Source: Sphingobacterium yanglingense (GTDB taxonomy: Bacteria > Bacteroidota > Bacteroidia > Sphingobacteriales > Sphingobacteriaceae). From it: 64,000 nt of DNA. Below, in pieces: positions 8,914 through 18,852 of this stretch. The notes below the pieces were generated by a model that was not told the origin of the DNA, did no database searches, and worked only from the letters and a program-made list of their open reading frames with translations. A program made the position numbers and the translations under genes. Location of the stretch: assembly GCF_004363245.1 (NCBI RefSeq), contig NZ_SNYV01000018.1:124001-188000 (forward strand). Reading direction: 5' to 3'. Within the stretch, counting starts at the first letter, position 1. The number at the start of each line of letters is the position of its first letter.

Positions 8914-9240
8914 ATGAGATGGTTGATTTATATATTATCCCTTTATATATTGGTGCTGGCAGTGCTGCCTTGTACCGACCATCTTATAGCTCCAATACAA
9001 ATTGATTTAACACATCTGACTGTAGAATCTCATGACCATGATCAGGAGAATCGTGATACCTGTACTCCTTTGTGCGGTTGTTCTTGCTGTGGTGTGCACA
9101 TTAGCGAGGTCTCTTTCTTCTGGTACGAAACTCCTGAACAGCCAGTAGTCTATAAAGTTGTAAATCAGTTTTTCAAAAAGAATTTTCCTATCTCCGATTA
9201 TAACGGAAGTATTTGGCAGCCACCTAAGGCTACAGCTTAG
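8914..9240 (+). CDS. Small Cys/His-rich membrane-anchored protein (DUF6660-like)
   Basis: 108 residues from the ATG at 8914 (a TTG three codons upstream is possible but lies at the promoter box). One hydrophobic N-terminal segment is followed by a metal-ligand-rich stretch: HDHD, then CTPLCGCSCCGVHI (Cys at seven closely placed positions overall in the protein's middle). The family is regularly found just upstream of CusA/CzcA-type pumps in Sphingobacteriaceae. A role as a periplasmic metal sensor or chaperone is inferred from position and composition; no activity is known. It is the first gene of the efflux island. Confidence 0.72.
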   Translation: MRWLIYILSLYILVLAVLPCTDHLIAPIQIDLTHLTVESHDHDQENRDTCTPLCGCSCCGVHISEVSFFWYETPEQPVVYKVVNQFFKKNFPISDYNGSIWQPPKATA

Positions 9241-9362
9241 CCTTTGTTCAATCTTTTGTTGATACGTATAATCTTTCGTTAGATGTAGCGCAGGTAAATT
9301 TAGTATTTACTACCGCTAACAATACCCTCAATTATTTGTTGTAAAATAAAAGATTGTTATGG

Positions 9363-9380
9363 TTTTCTCTTTGGAGAAAA
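9363..9380 (+). other. Small hairpin between the Cys/His-rich gene and the RND pump
   Basis: TTTTCTC (9363-9369) pairs with GAGAAAA (9374-9380) around a 4-nt loop in the 200-bp gap before the pump. It could attenuate transcription into the pump or be a weak terminator; there is no U-run immediately after it. Confidence 0.35.
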
Positions 9381-9440
9381 TTGTATCAGGCTGCCTAATT
9401 ATCTTTTTAGAAAAAATTACAAACTTTAATTTAATGTATT

Positions 9441-12400
9441 GTGTTAGATAGTATTATAAGATTTAGCATCAAGAATAAGATCATTATAGGTTTGATGACC
9501 TTATTGCTTATCATTTGGGGGAGTTGGAGTGCTACCAAGCTCCCTATAGATGCTGTGCCGGATATTACCAATAATCAGGTACAGATATTTACTGCTGTTC
9601 CAACTCTTGCTGGACAAGAGGTAGAACAGTTAGTTACCTTTCCGATAGAACAGAGTATTGCGAATGTGCCCGATATCGAAGAGATCCGCAGTATATCCAG
9701 ATTCGGACTTTCGGTTGTAACTGTCGTTTTTAAAGAGGACGTTGATATCTATTTTGCCCGTCAATTGATTGGTGAAAAGCTCAAACAGGCCGTTGAAAAT
9801 ATGCCTCCCGGTATAGGAAGTCCTGAGATGGCTCCGGTTAGTACAGGGTTGGGTGAGGTATATCAATATATCATTCATCCGAAAAAAGGTAGTGAGAATA
9901 AATATAATGCAAAGGATCTGCGGGAGATGCAGGACTGGATTGTAGCACGACAACTTTACGGTACACCAGGTATCGCTGAGATTAATAGCTTTGGAGGTGA
10001 GCTTAAACAATATGAAGTTGCCGTAGACCCAGATAGACTCAAGGCTATGAATGTGAGCATTCCTGAGTTGTTTACGGCCCTGGAAAAGAACAACCAAAAC
10101 ACAGGAGGAGCTTATATCGACAAAAAGCCAAATGCCTATTTTATTAGAGGTATAGGTTTGGTCAGTTCGCTTGAAGATGTTGGAAACATAGCCGTCAAGA
10201 CTACGGGGACAGTGCCTATTTATGTTAAGGATATAGCCAATGTACGTTTGGGCAGTGCTGTACGGTATGGAGCTTTGACTTATAATGGAGAGGTAGATGC
10301 CGTGGGGGGAGTTGTGATGATGTTAAAAGGCGAAAATAGCAACGAAGTGGTAAACCGTGTTAAAGAAAAACTTCCCACCATACAAAAATCGTTACCAGAA
10401 GATGTTGTTATCGAGCCTTACCTGGATCGTACAGACCTCGTCGGACGTGCCATTCAGACAGTCGAAAAGAATCTAATTGAAGGGGCGTTGATCGTAATCT
10501 TTGTATTGGTTGTTTTCTTGGGAAATCTACGCGCAGGATTGATTGTAGCGTCTGCGATTCCATTATCATTGCTGTTTGCTTTGGGGATGATGAATGTATT
10601 TGGAGTCAGCGCCAATCTGATGAGTTTGGGTGCCATAGATTTTGGATTGATTGTCGATGGAGCGGTGATTGTTGTAGAAGCTACGCTCCATCATTTGGGG
10701 TTACGTAAGTCCACGGAACGTCTGACACAGGAGCAGATGGATCAAGAGGTCTTTGAATCAGCCTCCAAAATAAGAACCAGTGCCGCATTTGGTGAGATTA
10801 TCATCTTGATCGTATATATCCCTATCCTTACGTTAGTTGGGGTTGAAGGAAAAATGTTTACCCCAATGGCTAAAACGGTGGGATTTGCCATTCTTGGTGC
10901 TTTGATTCTTTCATTGACTTATATTCCAATGATGAGTGCCCTGTTTCTTCCAAAGAAAAATAGTGGAAAGGAGACTTTCAGTGATAAGATGATCGCCCGA
11001 TTACAACGAGGTTATAAGCCTTTGTTGGAAAAGATGATAAAGGTCAAATACATTGTGGTATCGCTTACAGTACTGGTTTTTGGAATAGCAGTATTCTTAT
11101 TCAGCAGAATGGGGGGAGAATTTATTCCGCAATTACAGGAAGGAGATTTTGCCTTCCATTGTATTCTACCGCAAGGAAGTTCTTTGAGCCAGAGTATAGA
11201 AACTTCCATGAAAGCATCCCGGATTATAAAGGAGTTTGATGAGGTGCGCATGGTCGTCGGTAAGACCGGTGCGGCCGAGGTACCTACGGATCCTATGCCT
11301 CCAGAGGCAACAGATATGATGGTTATATTAAAACCACAGAGCGAGTGGACTTCGGGCAGAACTTACGATGAACTGGGAGATGCCATACTGGAGAAACTGG
11401 AAGTTATCCCAGGGGTTTTCTTCGAAAAGAATCAACCTATACAGATGCGTTTTAATGAGTTAATGACAGGGATACGTCAAGATGTCGCTGTAAAGATATT
11501 CGGAGAGAATATGGATACCTTGGCAAATTATGCGACCAAAGTTGGAGCTGTTATACAGACAGTCCCTGGAGCAACGGCACCGCAGATCGAGCGCGTGAGC
11601 GGTCTGCCACAGATTAATATAGAATACGATCGGGTTCGAATAGCTAATTATGGTCTTACGATTCAGGATCTGAATGATATTGTCAGTACAGCCTTTGCCG
11701 GTAAGAGTACGGGGAGCGTATATGAAAATGAGCGAAGATTCGATATGGTCGTCCGTTTGGATAGCACACACCGAAGCGATATAGATGATGTTCGCAATCT
11801 ATTAGTGCCAATTCCAAGTGGAGCGCAGGTGCCTTTATTCCAGCTTGCAGATATTGATTACAAGTTGGGACCCGCTCAAATCAGTAGAGAGTCTGGTAAA
11901 CGTAGGATCGTAATTGGATTTAATGTTGCGGATAGAGATGTACAGTCTGTAGTCAAAGAGATTCAGCAGAAATTAGAGAATGTAAAACTCCCTTCAGGTT
12001 ATTATTTTACCTATGGTGGACAGTTTGAAAACTTGCAGAAAGCATCTGCCCGGCTGATGATTGCAGTGCCTATTGCCTTATTACTTATTTTTATGTTATT
12101 GTATTTTACATTCCACTCCTTCAAACAGGCCATACTCATATTCACCGCAATCCCAATGAGTGCTATTGGAGGAGTATTGGCACTTCTATTACGCGATATG
12201 CCTTTCAGTATTAGTGCGGGTATTGGTTTTATTGCACTATTTGGAGTTGCTGTTTTAAACGGTATAGTACTTATAGGTACATTCAATCAGCTCGAAAAAG
12301 AGGGGATTAAGGATGTGTTGCAGCGGGTAAGGGAAGGAACCATGATTCGTCTGAGACCTGTATTGATGACAGCTACAGTTGCCTCCTTAGGCTTTCTGCC

Positions 12401-13751
12401 GATGGCTATCAGTAGCAGTGCAGGGGCCGAGGTACAGAAGCCGCTAGCGACAGTAGTCATTGGGGGACTGGTAACGGCGACCTTCTTAACCCTGTTTGTC
12501 CTTCCTCTGCTTTATATTATTTTTAATTCAAAAATAAAGCCAGCTAAAGTCGATATTATGAAAACAACAATGATCATATTGTTTTTTGGAATGGGGAGCT
12601 TGTTTGCTACTGCCCAGAGTAGAGTTTCTGTCGAGAGTCTAATCGATAGTGCCTTAAAAAATAATCTTCAGTACCGTGTCAATCAGGCCCAGGTAGATGC
12701 GGCGGGTTATACGGTCAAGACCGCTGTTGATATAGCACCTTTCGGTGTTTCTGTGCAGAATGATGAGATGCAGCCGTCCAACAGAAAGGGAAGGCCTACG
12801 ATCGGGATATCGCAAGATATTGCCTGGCCCGGATTATATTCGGCGCGAAAAAAATACTTTAACGAGCAACTGAAGTTTACGGAACTGAACAGAGAGCTTC
12901 TCACGACAACTATAAAAAGAGATGTACGGTTAGCCTATTTTCAGTTATGGTATTTGCAGGATAAGCAGTCCTTGTTTGCACAGCTGGATAGCATTTATGC
13001 AAACCTATTTAAAGCGACAGATCTACGCGCCAGAACGGGAGATGTGGCTATGCTGGATCGTATTGCGGCAGAGGCTAAGTTGAATGAACTACGGGCTCAG
13101 ATTAAACAAAACACGAAAGAAATGACGGTGCAGCAGCAGCAGCTAATGCTGCTGACCAATCGTAATGAATGGATGTTGCCCATCGAGCGCGCAATGCACA
13201 AAATAGCAATGGAACAGTTGGAAGATAATCCTTCACATCCAATGTTGAATTTGCAACAGCAAAATGTAGCTATAGCCAATTCAAATGTACAGGTCGAACG
13301 TAATACTAATATGCCCGGTTTTTCAGGAGGGTTTTCTTCTCAACGGCTCTTAGGAATGAATGATCCCATTACAGGGTTCTCGGTAGGTGCTTCTTTTCCA
13401 CTATTTGGTATGTCTGCCGCCAAGAATAGAGTTAAAGCAGCTAAAGCGGAGGTGAAAGTCCAAGAAGAAACTCTAGCCTATAATAAGCAGCAGTTACAGA
13501 TAGATAGAGCGTCAGCAGTTACAGAGATTGAAAGAAATAATGTATTGCTGGAGTTTTATGAAAAATCAGGATTAAAACAGGCAGATGAGATTATAAAAGC
13601 CGCTACGCTCAGCTATAGGACCGGAGAGATTGGTTTCGCAGAACTTAGCCAATTTTTGGGACAGGCCATTGCTATTCGTCAGAATTATCTAGATGTGCTC
13701 AATCTGTACAATAAATCGGCCATACAGATTAACTACCTGAATAATAAATAA
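9441..13751 (+). CDS. CzcA/CusA-family heavy-metal RND pump fused to a TolC-like outer membrane factor
   Basis: 1436 residues from a GTG start (the ATG 7 bp upstream is out of frame). Residues 1 to about 1035 are a complete HME-RND pump with twelve membrane segments; the proton-relay helix reads AIDFGLIVDGAVIVVE, the DFG..D..E signature of divalent-cation (Zn/Co/Cd) pumps rather than Cu/Ag ones. At residue 1040 an internal Met begins MKTTMIILFFGMGSLFATAQ, which looks like the old signal peptide of a TolC-family protein, followed by an outer-membrane-factor domain of about 395 residues (DSALKNNLQYRVNQAQVDAA; LDVLNLYNKSAIQINYLN). No stop codon separates the halves. Fused forms are known in this phylum. 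The adaptor gene starts 22 bp later. Confidence 0.93.
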   Translation: MLDSIIRFSIKNKIIIGLMTLLLIIWGSWSATKLPIDAVPDITNNQVQIFTAVPTLAGQEVEQLVTFPIEQSIANVPDIEEIRSISRFGLSVVTVVFKEDVDIYFARQLIGEKLKQAVENMPPGIGSPEMAPVSTGLGEVYQYIIHPKKGSENKYNAKDLREMQDWIVARQLYGTPGIAEINSFGGELKQYEVAVDPDRLKAMNVSIPELFTALEKNNQNTGGAYIDKKPNAYFIRGIGLVSSLEDVGNIAVKTTGTVPIYVKDIANVRLGSAVRYGALTYNGEVDAVGGVVMMLKGENSNEVVNRVKEKLPTIQKSLPEDVVIEPYLDRTDLVGRAIQTVEKNLIEGALIVIFVLVVFLGNLRAGLIVASAIPLSLLFALGMMNVFGVSANLMSLGAIDFGLIVDGAVIVVEATLHHLGLRKSTERLTQEQMDQEVFESASKIRTSAAFGEIIILIVYIPILTLVGVEGKMFTPMAKTVGFAILGALILSLTYIPMMSALFLPKKNSGKETFSDKMIARLQRGYKPLLEKMIKVKYIVVSLTVLVFGIAVFLFSRMGGEFIPQLQEGDFAFHCILPQGSSLSQSIETSMKASRIIKEFDEVRMVVGKTGAAEVPTDPMPPEATDMMVILKPQSEWTSGRTYDELGDAILEKLEVIPGVFFEKNQPIQMRFNELMTGIRQDVAVKIFGENMDTLANYATKVGAVIQTVPGATAPQIERVSGLPQINIEYDRVRIANYGLTIQDLNDIVSTAFAGKSTGSVYENERRFDMVVRLDSTHRSDIDDVRNLLVPIPSGAQVPLFQLADIDYKLGPAQISRESGKRRIVIGFNVADRDVQSVVKEIQQKLENVKLPSGYYFTYGGQFENLQKASARLMIAVPIALLLIFMLLYFTFHSFKQAILIFTAIPMSAIGGVLALLLRDMPFSISAGIGFIALFGVAVLNGIVLIGTFNQLEKEGIKDVLQRVREGTMIRLRPVLMTATVASLGFLPMAISSSAGAEVQKPLATVVIGGLVTATFLTLFVLPLLYIIFNSKIKPAKVDIMKTTMIILFFGMGSLFATAQSRVSVESLIDSALKNNLQYRVNQAQVDAAGYTVKTAVDIAPFGVSVQNDEMQPSNRKGRPTIGISQDIAWPGLYSARKKYFNEQLKFTELNRELLTTTIKRDVRLAYFQLWYLQDKQSLFAQLDSIYANLFKATDLRARTGDVAMLDRIAAEAKLNELRAQIKQNTKEMTVQQQQLMLLTNRNEWMLPIERAMHKIAMEQLEDNPSHPMLNLQQQNVAIANSNVQVERNTNMPGFSGGFSSQRLLGMNDPITGFSVGASFPLFGMSAAKNRVKAAKAEVKVQEETLAYNKQQLQIDRASAVTEIERNNVLLEFYEKSGLKQADEIIKAATLSYRTGEIGFAELSQFLGQAIAIRQNYLDVLNLYNKSAIQINYLNNK

Positions 13752-13773
13752 CGTGTTTAAAAAAGAGACTATA

Positions 13774-15048
13774 ATGAAACTAAGCATAAAAACAATATTA
13801 CCGGTGATTACGATCTTACTATTGATAGTGGGCTGTAATAGTAATAAATCAAAAGAAGAAAGAGCTGCTGCTAAGGAAGCACATAGCGAGACAGAAGAAG
13901 AATCTACTACGATAGCTACTTTAAGCAAAGAACAGATAGCTTCTGTTGGTATCAGCTGGGGGAATATGGAATATAAAGACCTGATGGCTACCATTAAGGT
14001 GAATGGCCAGTTGAGTGTGCCCAATAATAACAAAGCAAATGCAACTTCCTTATATGGGGGTGTTATCAAGAGCTTATTGGTACAATTAGGGGATTATGTG
14101 CGGAAAGGACAGACAATAGCTACGATTACGAATCCTCAATATATACAATTGCAGGAAGAGTATCTAACCGTAACGAGTCAGATTGTACTAGCAGAGCAGG
14201 AGTTGGAACGTCAGCAAGAATTGAATGCCTCAAATGCCGGTACAGGTAAAAACCTACAGACAGCAAGGACGACAATGAATACATTGCGCACCCGTAAAGC
14301 ATCTCTACAGCAGCAAATCGCGTTGATGGGGATAGATATCAATAGCCTTACCGATTCCAATCTAAAGTCTGTCTTGGTGGTGAAAAGTCCCATAAATGGC
14401 ACGGTAAGTAATGTGTTTGCAAAGATAGGAAGTTATGTAGATGTATCGTCACCCGTAATAGAGGTGGTAGATAATAGTTTGATCCATTTAGATTTACAGG
14501 TTTTTGAAAAGGATCTACCTAAGGTTAAAATAGGACAGGTTATCGACTTTTCTTTAACCAATAATCCAGGTGTTACCTACAAAGCAAAGGTCTTTAGGAT
14601 AGGCGCTTCATTTGAGAATGAAAGCAAATCAATAGCGGTGCATTGTGATGTATTGGGCGATAAGCAAGGATTGATAGATGGCATGAATACAATCGGTTTA
14701 TTAGGAGTAGGAGATCGTAAAGCATTGGCTGTACCCAATGAGGCTATCGTAGATGCCGAAGGAAAGTCTTACATTTTTGTCGTGACGGACAAGGAAGGAG
14801 AAGCACATCATGATGAAGCAGGACACGAACACCAAGAAGGAGAAGGACATGAGCATCCGCATATAGATAGTAAGCCTGCTGAAGGACAAGTTAATTTTGA
14901 GAAGATTGAGATTGCGAAAGGTGTGAGTGAACTAGGCTATACTGCTATAACCCCGGTTCGCGAATTACCTAAGGAAACACAGATTGTAGTAAAAGGTGCT
15001 TTCTTTATCAACGCCAAATTGGGCAATACGGGTGGACACGATCATTAA
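13774..15048 (+). CDS. RND efflux periplasmic adaptor (membrane fusion protein), lipoprotein
   Basis: 424 residues from the ATG at 13774, chosen because it puts a clean lipobox after the signal peptide (ILLLIVGC); a GTG seven codons upstream would leave an unnatural extension. Typical CusB/CzcB order: barrel-sandwich strand YGGVIKSLLVQLGDYVRKGQTIATI, a coiled-coil hairpin (QLQEEYLTVTSQIVLAEQELERQ), then KSPINGTVSNVFAKIGSYVD. A His/Glu-rich insert (EAHHDEAGHEHQEGEGHEH) near residue 350 is a plausible metal-binding loop, and the protein ends GGHDH. It joins the pump and its outer-membrane domain across the periplasm. Confidence 0.93.
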   Translation: MKLSIKTILPVITILLLIVGCNSNKSKEERAAAKEAHSETEEESTTIATLSKEQIASVGISWGNMEYKDLMATIKVNGQLSVPNNNKANATSLYGGVIKSLLVQLGDYVRKGQTIATITNPQYIQLQEEYLTVTSQIVLAEQELERQQELNASNAGTGKNLQTARTTMNTLRTRKASLQQQIALMGIDINSLTDSNLKSVLVVKSPINGTVSNVFAKIGSYVDVSSPVIEVVDNSLIHLDLQVFEKDLPKVKIGQVIDFSLTNNPGVTYKAKVFRIGASFENESKSIAVHCDVLGDKQGLIDGMNTIGLLGVGDRKALAVPNEAIVDAEGKSYIFVVTDKEGEAHHDEAGHEHQEGEGHEHPHIDSKPAEGQVNFEKIEIAKGVSELGYTAITPVRELPKETQIVVKGAFFINAKLGNTGGHDH

Positions 15049-15071
15049 TTAAAAAATTGTATATTGTTACT

Positions 15072-17129
15072 ATGGAACATAAACATCGTTATGACGAACA
15101 GGGGAGGCAATTATGCTGTAACCAGACTGAAAAAATATATAGTAAGGCAGGCGCAACTGCTATGATCGGCGGTAGAAAAGAACAGGCAGCAGGTTGTTGT
15201 ACGCATGATACAGAGGAGCATTCCGACGATGATGGGCATGACCACAGTCACGATTTTGAGGGAGGTAGTTATCTCAAGCTGTTTATGCCCGCTATTATTA
15301 GTTTGGTTTTACTGCTGGTTGCACTGGGCATTGATAATTATTTTCCACAGGAGTGGTTTAAGGGGGCTATACGTATACTATGGTATGTAGTCGCCTATTT
15401 GCCTGTAGGACTTCCTGTACTTAAAGACGCTCTTGTCAGCATCCGCAAGGGAAATTTCTTTTCGGAGTTTTTTCTTATGGGGATTGCTACCTTGGGCGCA
15501 TTCGCTATAGGTGAATATCCAGAAGGTGTGGCTGTTATGCTTTTTTATGCTGTGGGAGAGAGTTTTCAGACACTGGCCGTATCCAGGGCAAAATCCAACA
15601 TCAAGGCGTTGTTAGACCAGCGCCCTGATGAAGCTACTGTGTTACGCGACAAGGTCGCTTCCGTAATCAAAGCAAAGGACGTACGCATTGACGATATTGT
15701 GCAACTCAAACCCGGAGAAAAACTAGGATTAGATGGGGTTCTCCTCAGTGATCAAGCCGTATTCAATACAGCAGCACTGACCGGAGAGAGTAAACCGGAT
15801 ACGAAATATGAAGGGGAGGTGGTGCTGGCAGGTATGATCAATCTGAATACACTGGCCAATGTTCGTATTACGACCGCTTATGCAGACAGTAAGTTGAGTA
15901 AGATTCTGGAGATGGTGCAACAAGCCAGTAGCAAAAAGGCTCCTACCGAGTTATTCATTTCTAAGTTTGCAAAGATTTATACACCTATCGTTGTCTTTTT
16001 AGCAATAGGTATTGCCTTGTTGCCCGCTTTATTTGTGTCGGATTATCAGTTTGTAACCTGGTTATACAGAGCCTTGATCTTTTTGGTTATCTCCTGTCCC
16101 TGTGCTTTGGTCATCTCTATACCTTTGGGGTATTTCGGTGGGATAGGTGCAGCAAGTCGAAATGGAATCTTGATCAAAGGTTCCAATTTCCTGGATATTT
16201 TAGCCGATATTCAAAATGTAGTTATGGATAAAACCGGAACTATGACCGAAGGGGTATTTGAGGTGCAGGACGTAAAGATTACCGCCGGGCTGGATAGACA
16301 GGAGATATTGGCTATGGTCAATATCTTGGAAAGCAAAAGTTCACACCCGGTCGCCACAGCAATACACGAGCATGTTGGTGAGTTGGACCATACAATTGTA
16401 TTAGAGGATGTGGAGGAGATTGCCGGTCATGGGTTGAAAGCTACGGTTAAAGGCAAAGAGCTATTGGTAGGTAACTTTCGGTTGATGGACAAATTTGGTA
16501 TTTCTTATGACGTCGATCCGGAGGCTATTGTATTTACCGTCATCGCAATAGCTTATGGAAGCCAGTTTGCAGGATACATTACTATTGCCGACCGTATTAA
16601 AGAAGATGCCTCGGAGACGATAAAGCGATTACATAGCAGCGGTATCAAGGCTACCATGCTCAGCGGGGATAAGGACTCTGTAGTGCAGTATGTAGCCCGA
16701 GAACTGGGTATAGACAATGCCTTTGGCGATTTACTGCCCGAAGATAAAGTAAAGCGGGTAGAGGAAATCAAAGCAAAAGGCGAATCAGTAGCCTTTGTCG
16801 GTGATGGTGTCAACGATGCACCTGTGGTCGCATTGAGTGATGTCGGTATAGCAATGGGAGGACTGGGAAGTGATGCTACGATAGAGACTGCCGATGTTGT
16901 GATACAGGATGATAAGCCGAGCAAAATACCGATGGCTATACGGATCGGAAAGAAGACAAAGCAGATTGTGTGGCAGAATATTACCCTTGCTTTTGTAGTA
17001 AAGGGTATTGTGTTGATATTGGGTGCAGGCGGGCTTGCTACCATGTGGGAGGCCGTATTTGCAGATGTAGGGGTAGCGCTTATCGCCATTCTGAATGCCG
17101 TACGGATTCAGCGCTCCAAGTTTGATTAA
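15072..17129 (+). CDS. P1B-type heavy-metal ATPase, Zn/Cd/Pb (ZntA/CadA) class
   Basis: 685 residues from the ATG at 15072 (a TTG five codons earlier is less likely). No ferredoxin-like HMA domain at the N-terminus; instead a short Cys/His-rich tail (LCCNQ; GCCTHDTEEHSDDDGHDHSHD). Transport motif CPC at 342-344, phosphorylated Asp386 in DKTGTMTEG, SSHPVA, and GDGVNDAPV. The penultimate helices carry a Lys (FVVKGIVLIL) and a D-x-G (FADVGVALIAILNA), which place it in subgroup P1B-2 (Zn, Cd, Pb). It would pump metal from cytoplasm to periplasm, where the RND system takes over. Last gene of the island, 23 bp after the adaptor. Confidence 0.93.
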   Translation: MEHKHRYDEQGRQLCCNQTEKIYSKAGATAMIGGRKEQAAGCCTHDTEEHSDDDGHDHSHDFEGGSYLKLFMPAIISLVLLLVALGIDNYFPQEWFKGAIRILWYVVAYLPVGLPVLKDALVSIRKGNFFSEFFLMGIATLGAFAIGEYPEGVAVMLFYAVGESFQTLAVSRAKSNIKALLDQRPDEATVLRDKVASVIKAKDVRIDDIVQLKPGEKLGLDGVLLSDQAVFNTAALTGESKPDTKYEGEVVLAGMINLNTLANVRITTAYADSKLSKILEMVQQASSKKAPTELFISKFAKIYTPIVVFLAIGIALLPALFVSDYQFVTWLYRALIFLVISCPCALVISIPLGYFGGIGAASRNGILIKGSNFLDILADIQNVVMDKTGTMTEGVFEVQDVKITAGLDRQEILAMVNILESKSSHPVATAIHEHVGELDHTIVLEDVEEIAGHGLKATVKGKELLVGNFRLMDKFGISYDVDPEAIVFTVIAIAYGSQFAGYITIADRIKEDASETIKRLHSSGIKATMLSGDKDSVVQYVARELGIDNAFGDLLPEDKVKRVEEIKAKGESVAFVGDGVNDAPVVALSDVGIAMGGLGSDATIETADVVIQDDKPSKIPMAIRIGKKTKQIVWQNITLAFVVKGIVLILGAGGLATMWEAVFADVGVALIAILNAVRIQRSKFD

Positions 17130-17146
17130 GAAAGCTTAACCGGAGA

Positions 17147-17701
17147 TTATCCAAGTTGAGATAGGATAAAATCGGCGCGCTGTGCTATGGATAGCTTGGG
17201 TATTTCAATTAAGGTATACCCCAAGCTGTCGTACACGGTATACATACACTCATAAGTCGCTTCTGCCTCTGCAAAAGATTGTTTTCGTTCTGTATCGTTA
17301 ACGTATATTTCCTTCCAGGGAGGGGTGATAAACACTTTGTTGAAATAGGGGAGGTTGTGGCAAGCCTCTTCTAGTTGTGGAGGGAGTGCGATACCACAGA
17401 GTAATAGATAGCCCATGATATCGGGTATCCCTCTGTCATAGAAGGTAAAGCCACCCGTTTGCCGACTTGTTGCATTTTTATAGTCAATTGTAGCTTGTTG
17501 AAGCATCTCCATGGCGAAGCCAAGCGGATCTACCCAAGGTAACTTGCTCCCCTGGGTACGCATTTGTTCAATGATGATCATACGTCCGACTTCAGGAATA
17601 CAATGGTAACCTAGCGACGTCATATGGGCAATGATGGAGGATTTGCCCATACCTGGTCCTCCAGTAATCACAATGTTTTGTGCTTGCTGTATTGTATACA
17701 T
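17147..17701 (-). CDS. P-loop AAA-family ATPase/kinase-like protein
   Basis: 184 residues, normal for the small AAA_28-type NTPases. Walker A is GGPGMGKSS near residue 14; FYDRGIPDIMGYLLL near residue 90 is a kinase-like Asp-Arg motif, and FITPPWKEIYVNDTERKQSF resembles the lid region of nucleotide-kinase folds. Members are thought to phosphorylate or bind a small molecule, but substrate and role are unknown. It is convergent with the metal ATPase (17 bp apart), so it is not part of that operon. Confidence 0.8.
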   Translation of the reverse strand: MYTIQQAQNIVITGGPGMGKSSIIAHMTSLGYHCIPEVGRMIIIEQMRTQGSKLPWVDPLGFAMEMLQQATIDYKNATSRQTGGFTFYDRGIPDIMGYLLLCGIALPPQLEEACHNLPYFNKVFITPPWKEIYVNDTERKQSFAEAEATYECMYTVYDSLGYTLIEIPKLSIAQRADFILSQLG

Positions 17702-17795
17702 AGTGATAATAAGTTAAGTGAATTAATTCTATAAGGATGAACTCAGTTTAAGGAACTGAAGTGCAATAAAGGTAAATAAGAAATAATGGGAATAC

Positions 17796-17833
17796 ATTGG
17801 TTCGGCCTTCTCTAATAGAATACCGAACCCAAT
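17796..17833 (-). terminator. Hairpin downstream of the EamA transporter gene
   Basis: ATTGGTTCGG (17796-17805) pairs with CCGAACCCAAT (17823-17833), one base bulged. It lies 8 bp past the stop of the minus-strand EamA gene and is the likely terminator. Confidence 0.55.
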
Positions 17834-17840
17834 ATAAGGA

Positions 17841-18689
17841 TTATTGTTTTGAATTGCTAAAAATTGTTGTACCCATGCTGGCTGCTACAACGCAGCATAT
17901 CGATATCCATTGCATAAAGGTGAGTGTCTCTTGAAGAAAAAGTAACCCGGAAAATGCTGCGAAGGCCGGTTGGAGACTGGTCAGGATACTGAAAGTCTTC
18001 GCGGGCAATCGCTTCAGTGCTACAAAGTCTAAAGAGAATGGAAGCGCACTGGAAAAAATGGCAACCCCGAGTCCTTTAAGCAATAATAGTGGCGTGACCT
18101 GAAAGATAGCTCCATCCCAAATAGAAAACGGAATGATGAGTAAAGTCGCGAACAGCATTCCCGTCGTCACGGCATCCTTACCTTCCATTACTTTGGATAC
18201 CTTACCTCCCATGACGATGTACATCGCCCAGAATGTTCCTGCCAACAAGGCAAGACCTAGTCCAATGAGGTCTATGTCATTGTTAGTCCATGGGACGATA
18301 AGCAATATCCCGGTGCAGGCCAATAAAGCCCAGACAACATCCAATAGTTTGCGGGATAATACCAGTGCCAGAAATAGTGGGCCAACAAATTCCACCGTAA
18401 CAGCCAGGCCTAAAGGAATACGTTGTATCGCAAGATAAAAAATAAGATTCATAGCTGCGATACCTATACCATATAGTGCCGCGTACCACCATTGTTGTTT
18501 TGTGAATTTAGAGAATTTAGGTCTATTGATTAATGTCAGTAGTATAGCGGATAGTCCTATACGTAGGGTACTCGTACCTACAGCACCTATAGCGGGGAAT
18601 AATTGCTTTGCGATCGATGCTCCTCCCTGTACACAGGCCATAGATAGAAGCGCCGCAGGGACAGCTATTTTCGTGTTTTTAGTTGACAT
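17841..18689 (-). CDS. EamA/DMT-superfamily exporter (RhtA-like)
   Basis: 282 residues made almost wholly of ten hydrophobic segments in two repeated halves, as expected for the drug/metabolite transporter superfamily. The sequence AYVVMGG-like segment (AMYIVMGGKVSKVMEGK), ALPFSLDFVALKRLPAKTFSILTSLQPAFAALSG-type motif and the short C-terminal tail match the RhtA (threonine/homoserine exporter) branch. It probably exports amino acids or related metabolites across the inner membrane. Monocistronic; divergent from the next gene on the plus strand. Confidence 0.88.
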   Translation of the reverse strand: MSTKNTKIAVPAALLSMACVQGGASIAKQLFPAIGAVGTSTLRIGLSAILLTLINRPKFSKFTKQQWWYAALYGIGIAAMNLIFYLAIQRIPLGLAVTVEFVGPLFLALVLSRKLLDVVWALLACTGILLIVPWTNNDIDLIGLGLALLAGTFWAMYIVMGGKVSKVMEGKDAVTTGMLFATLLIIPFSIWDGAIFQVTPLLLLKGLGVAIFSSALPFSLDFVALKRLPAKTFSILTSLQPAFAAFSGLLFLQETLTFMQWISICCVVAASMGTTIFSNSKQ

Positions 18690-18852
18690 AGTTGTTTTGT
18701 TCTGATAATAGACAGGCGATAAATCTACAAAAACTTATTGATACCATAGTTGCCGCTAATGGTTAATTATTCGCGTAGCGAGAGCGAATTTAAATTAGTT
18801 AAAAAAAAGTTAGATAGATGCACTATTTTTAACCCAACAAAACAGACTATAT

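Noticed and set aside
16553-17089. 178-codon minus-strand frame opposite the P-type ATPase
   Set aside because: Antisense to the conserved hinge and C-terminal motifs of the ATPase; a shadow frame.
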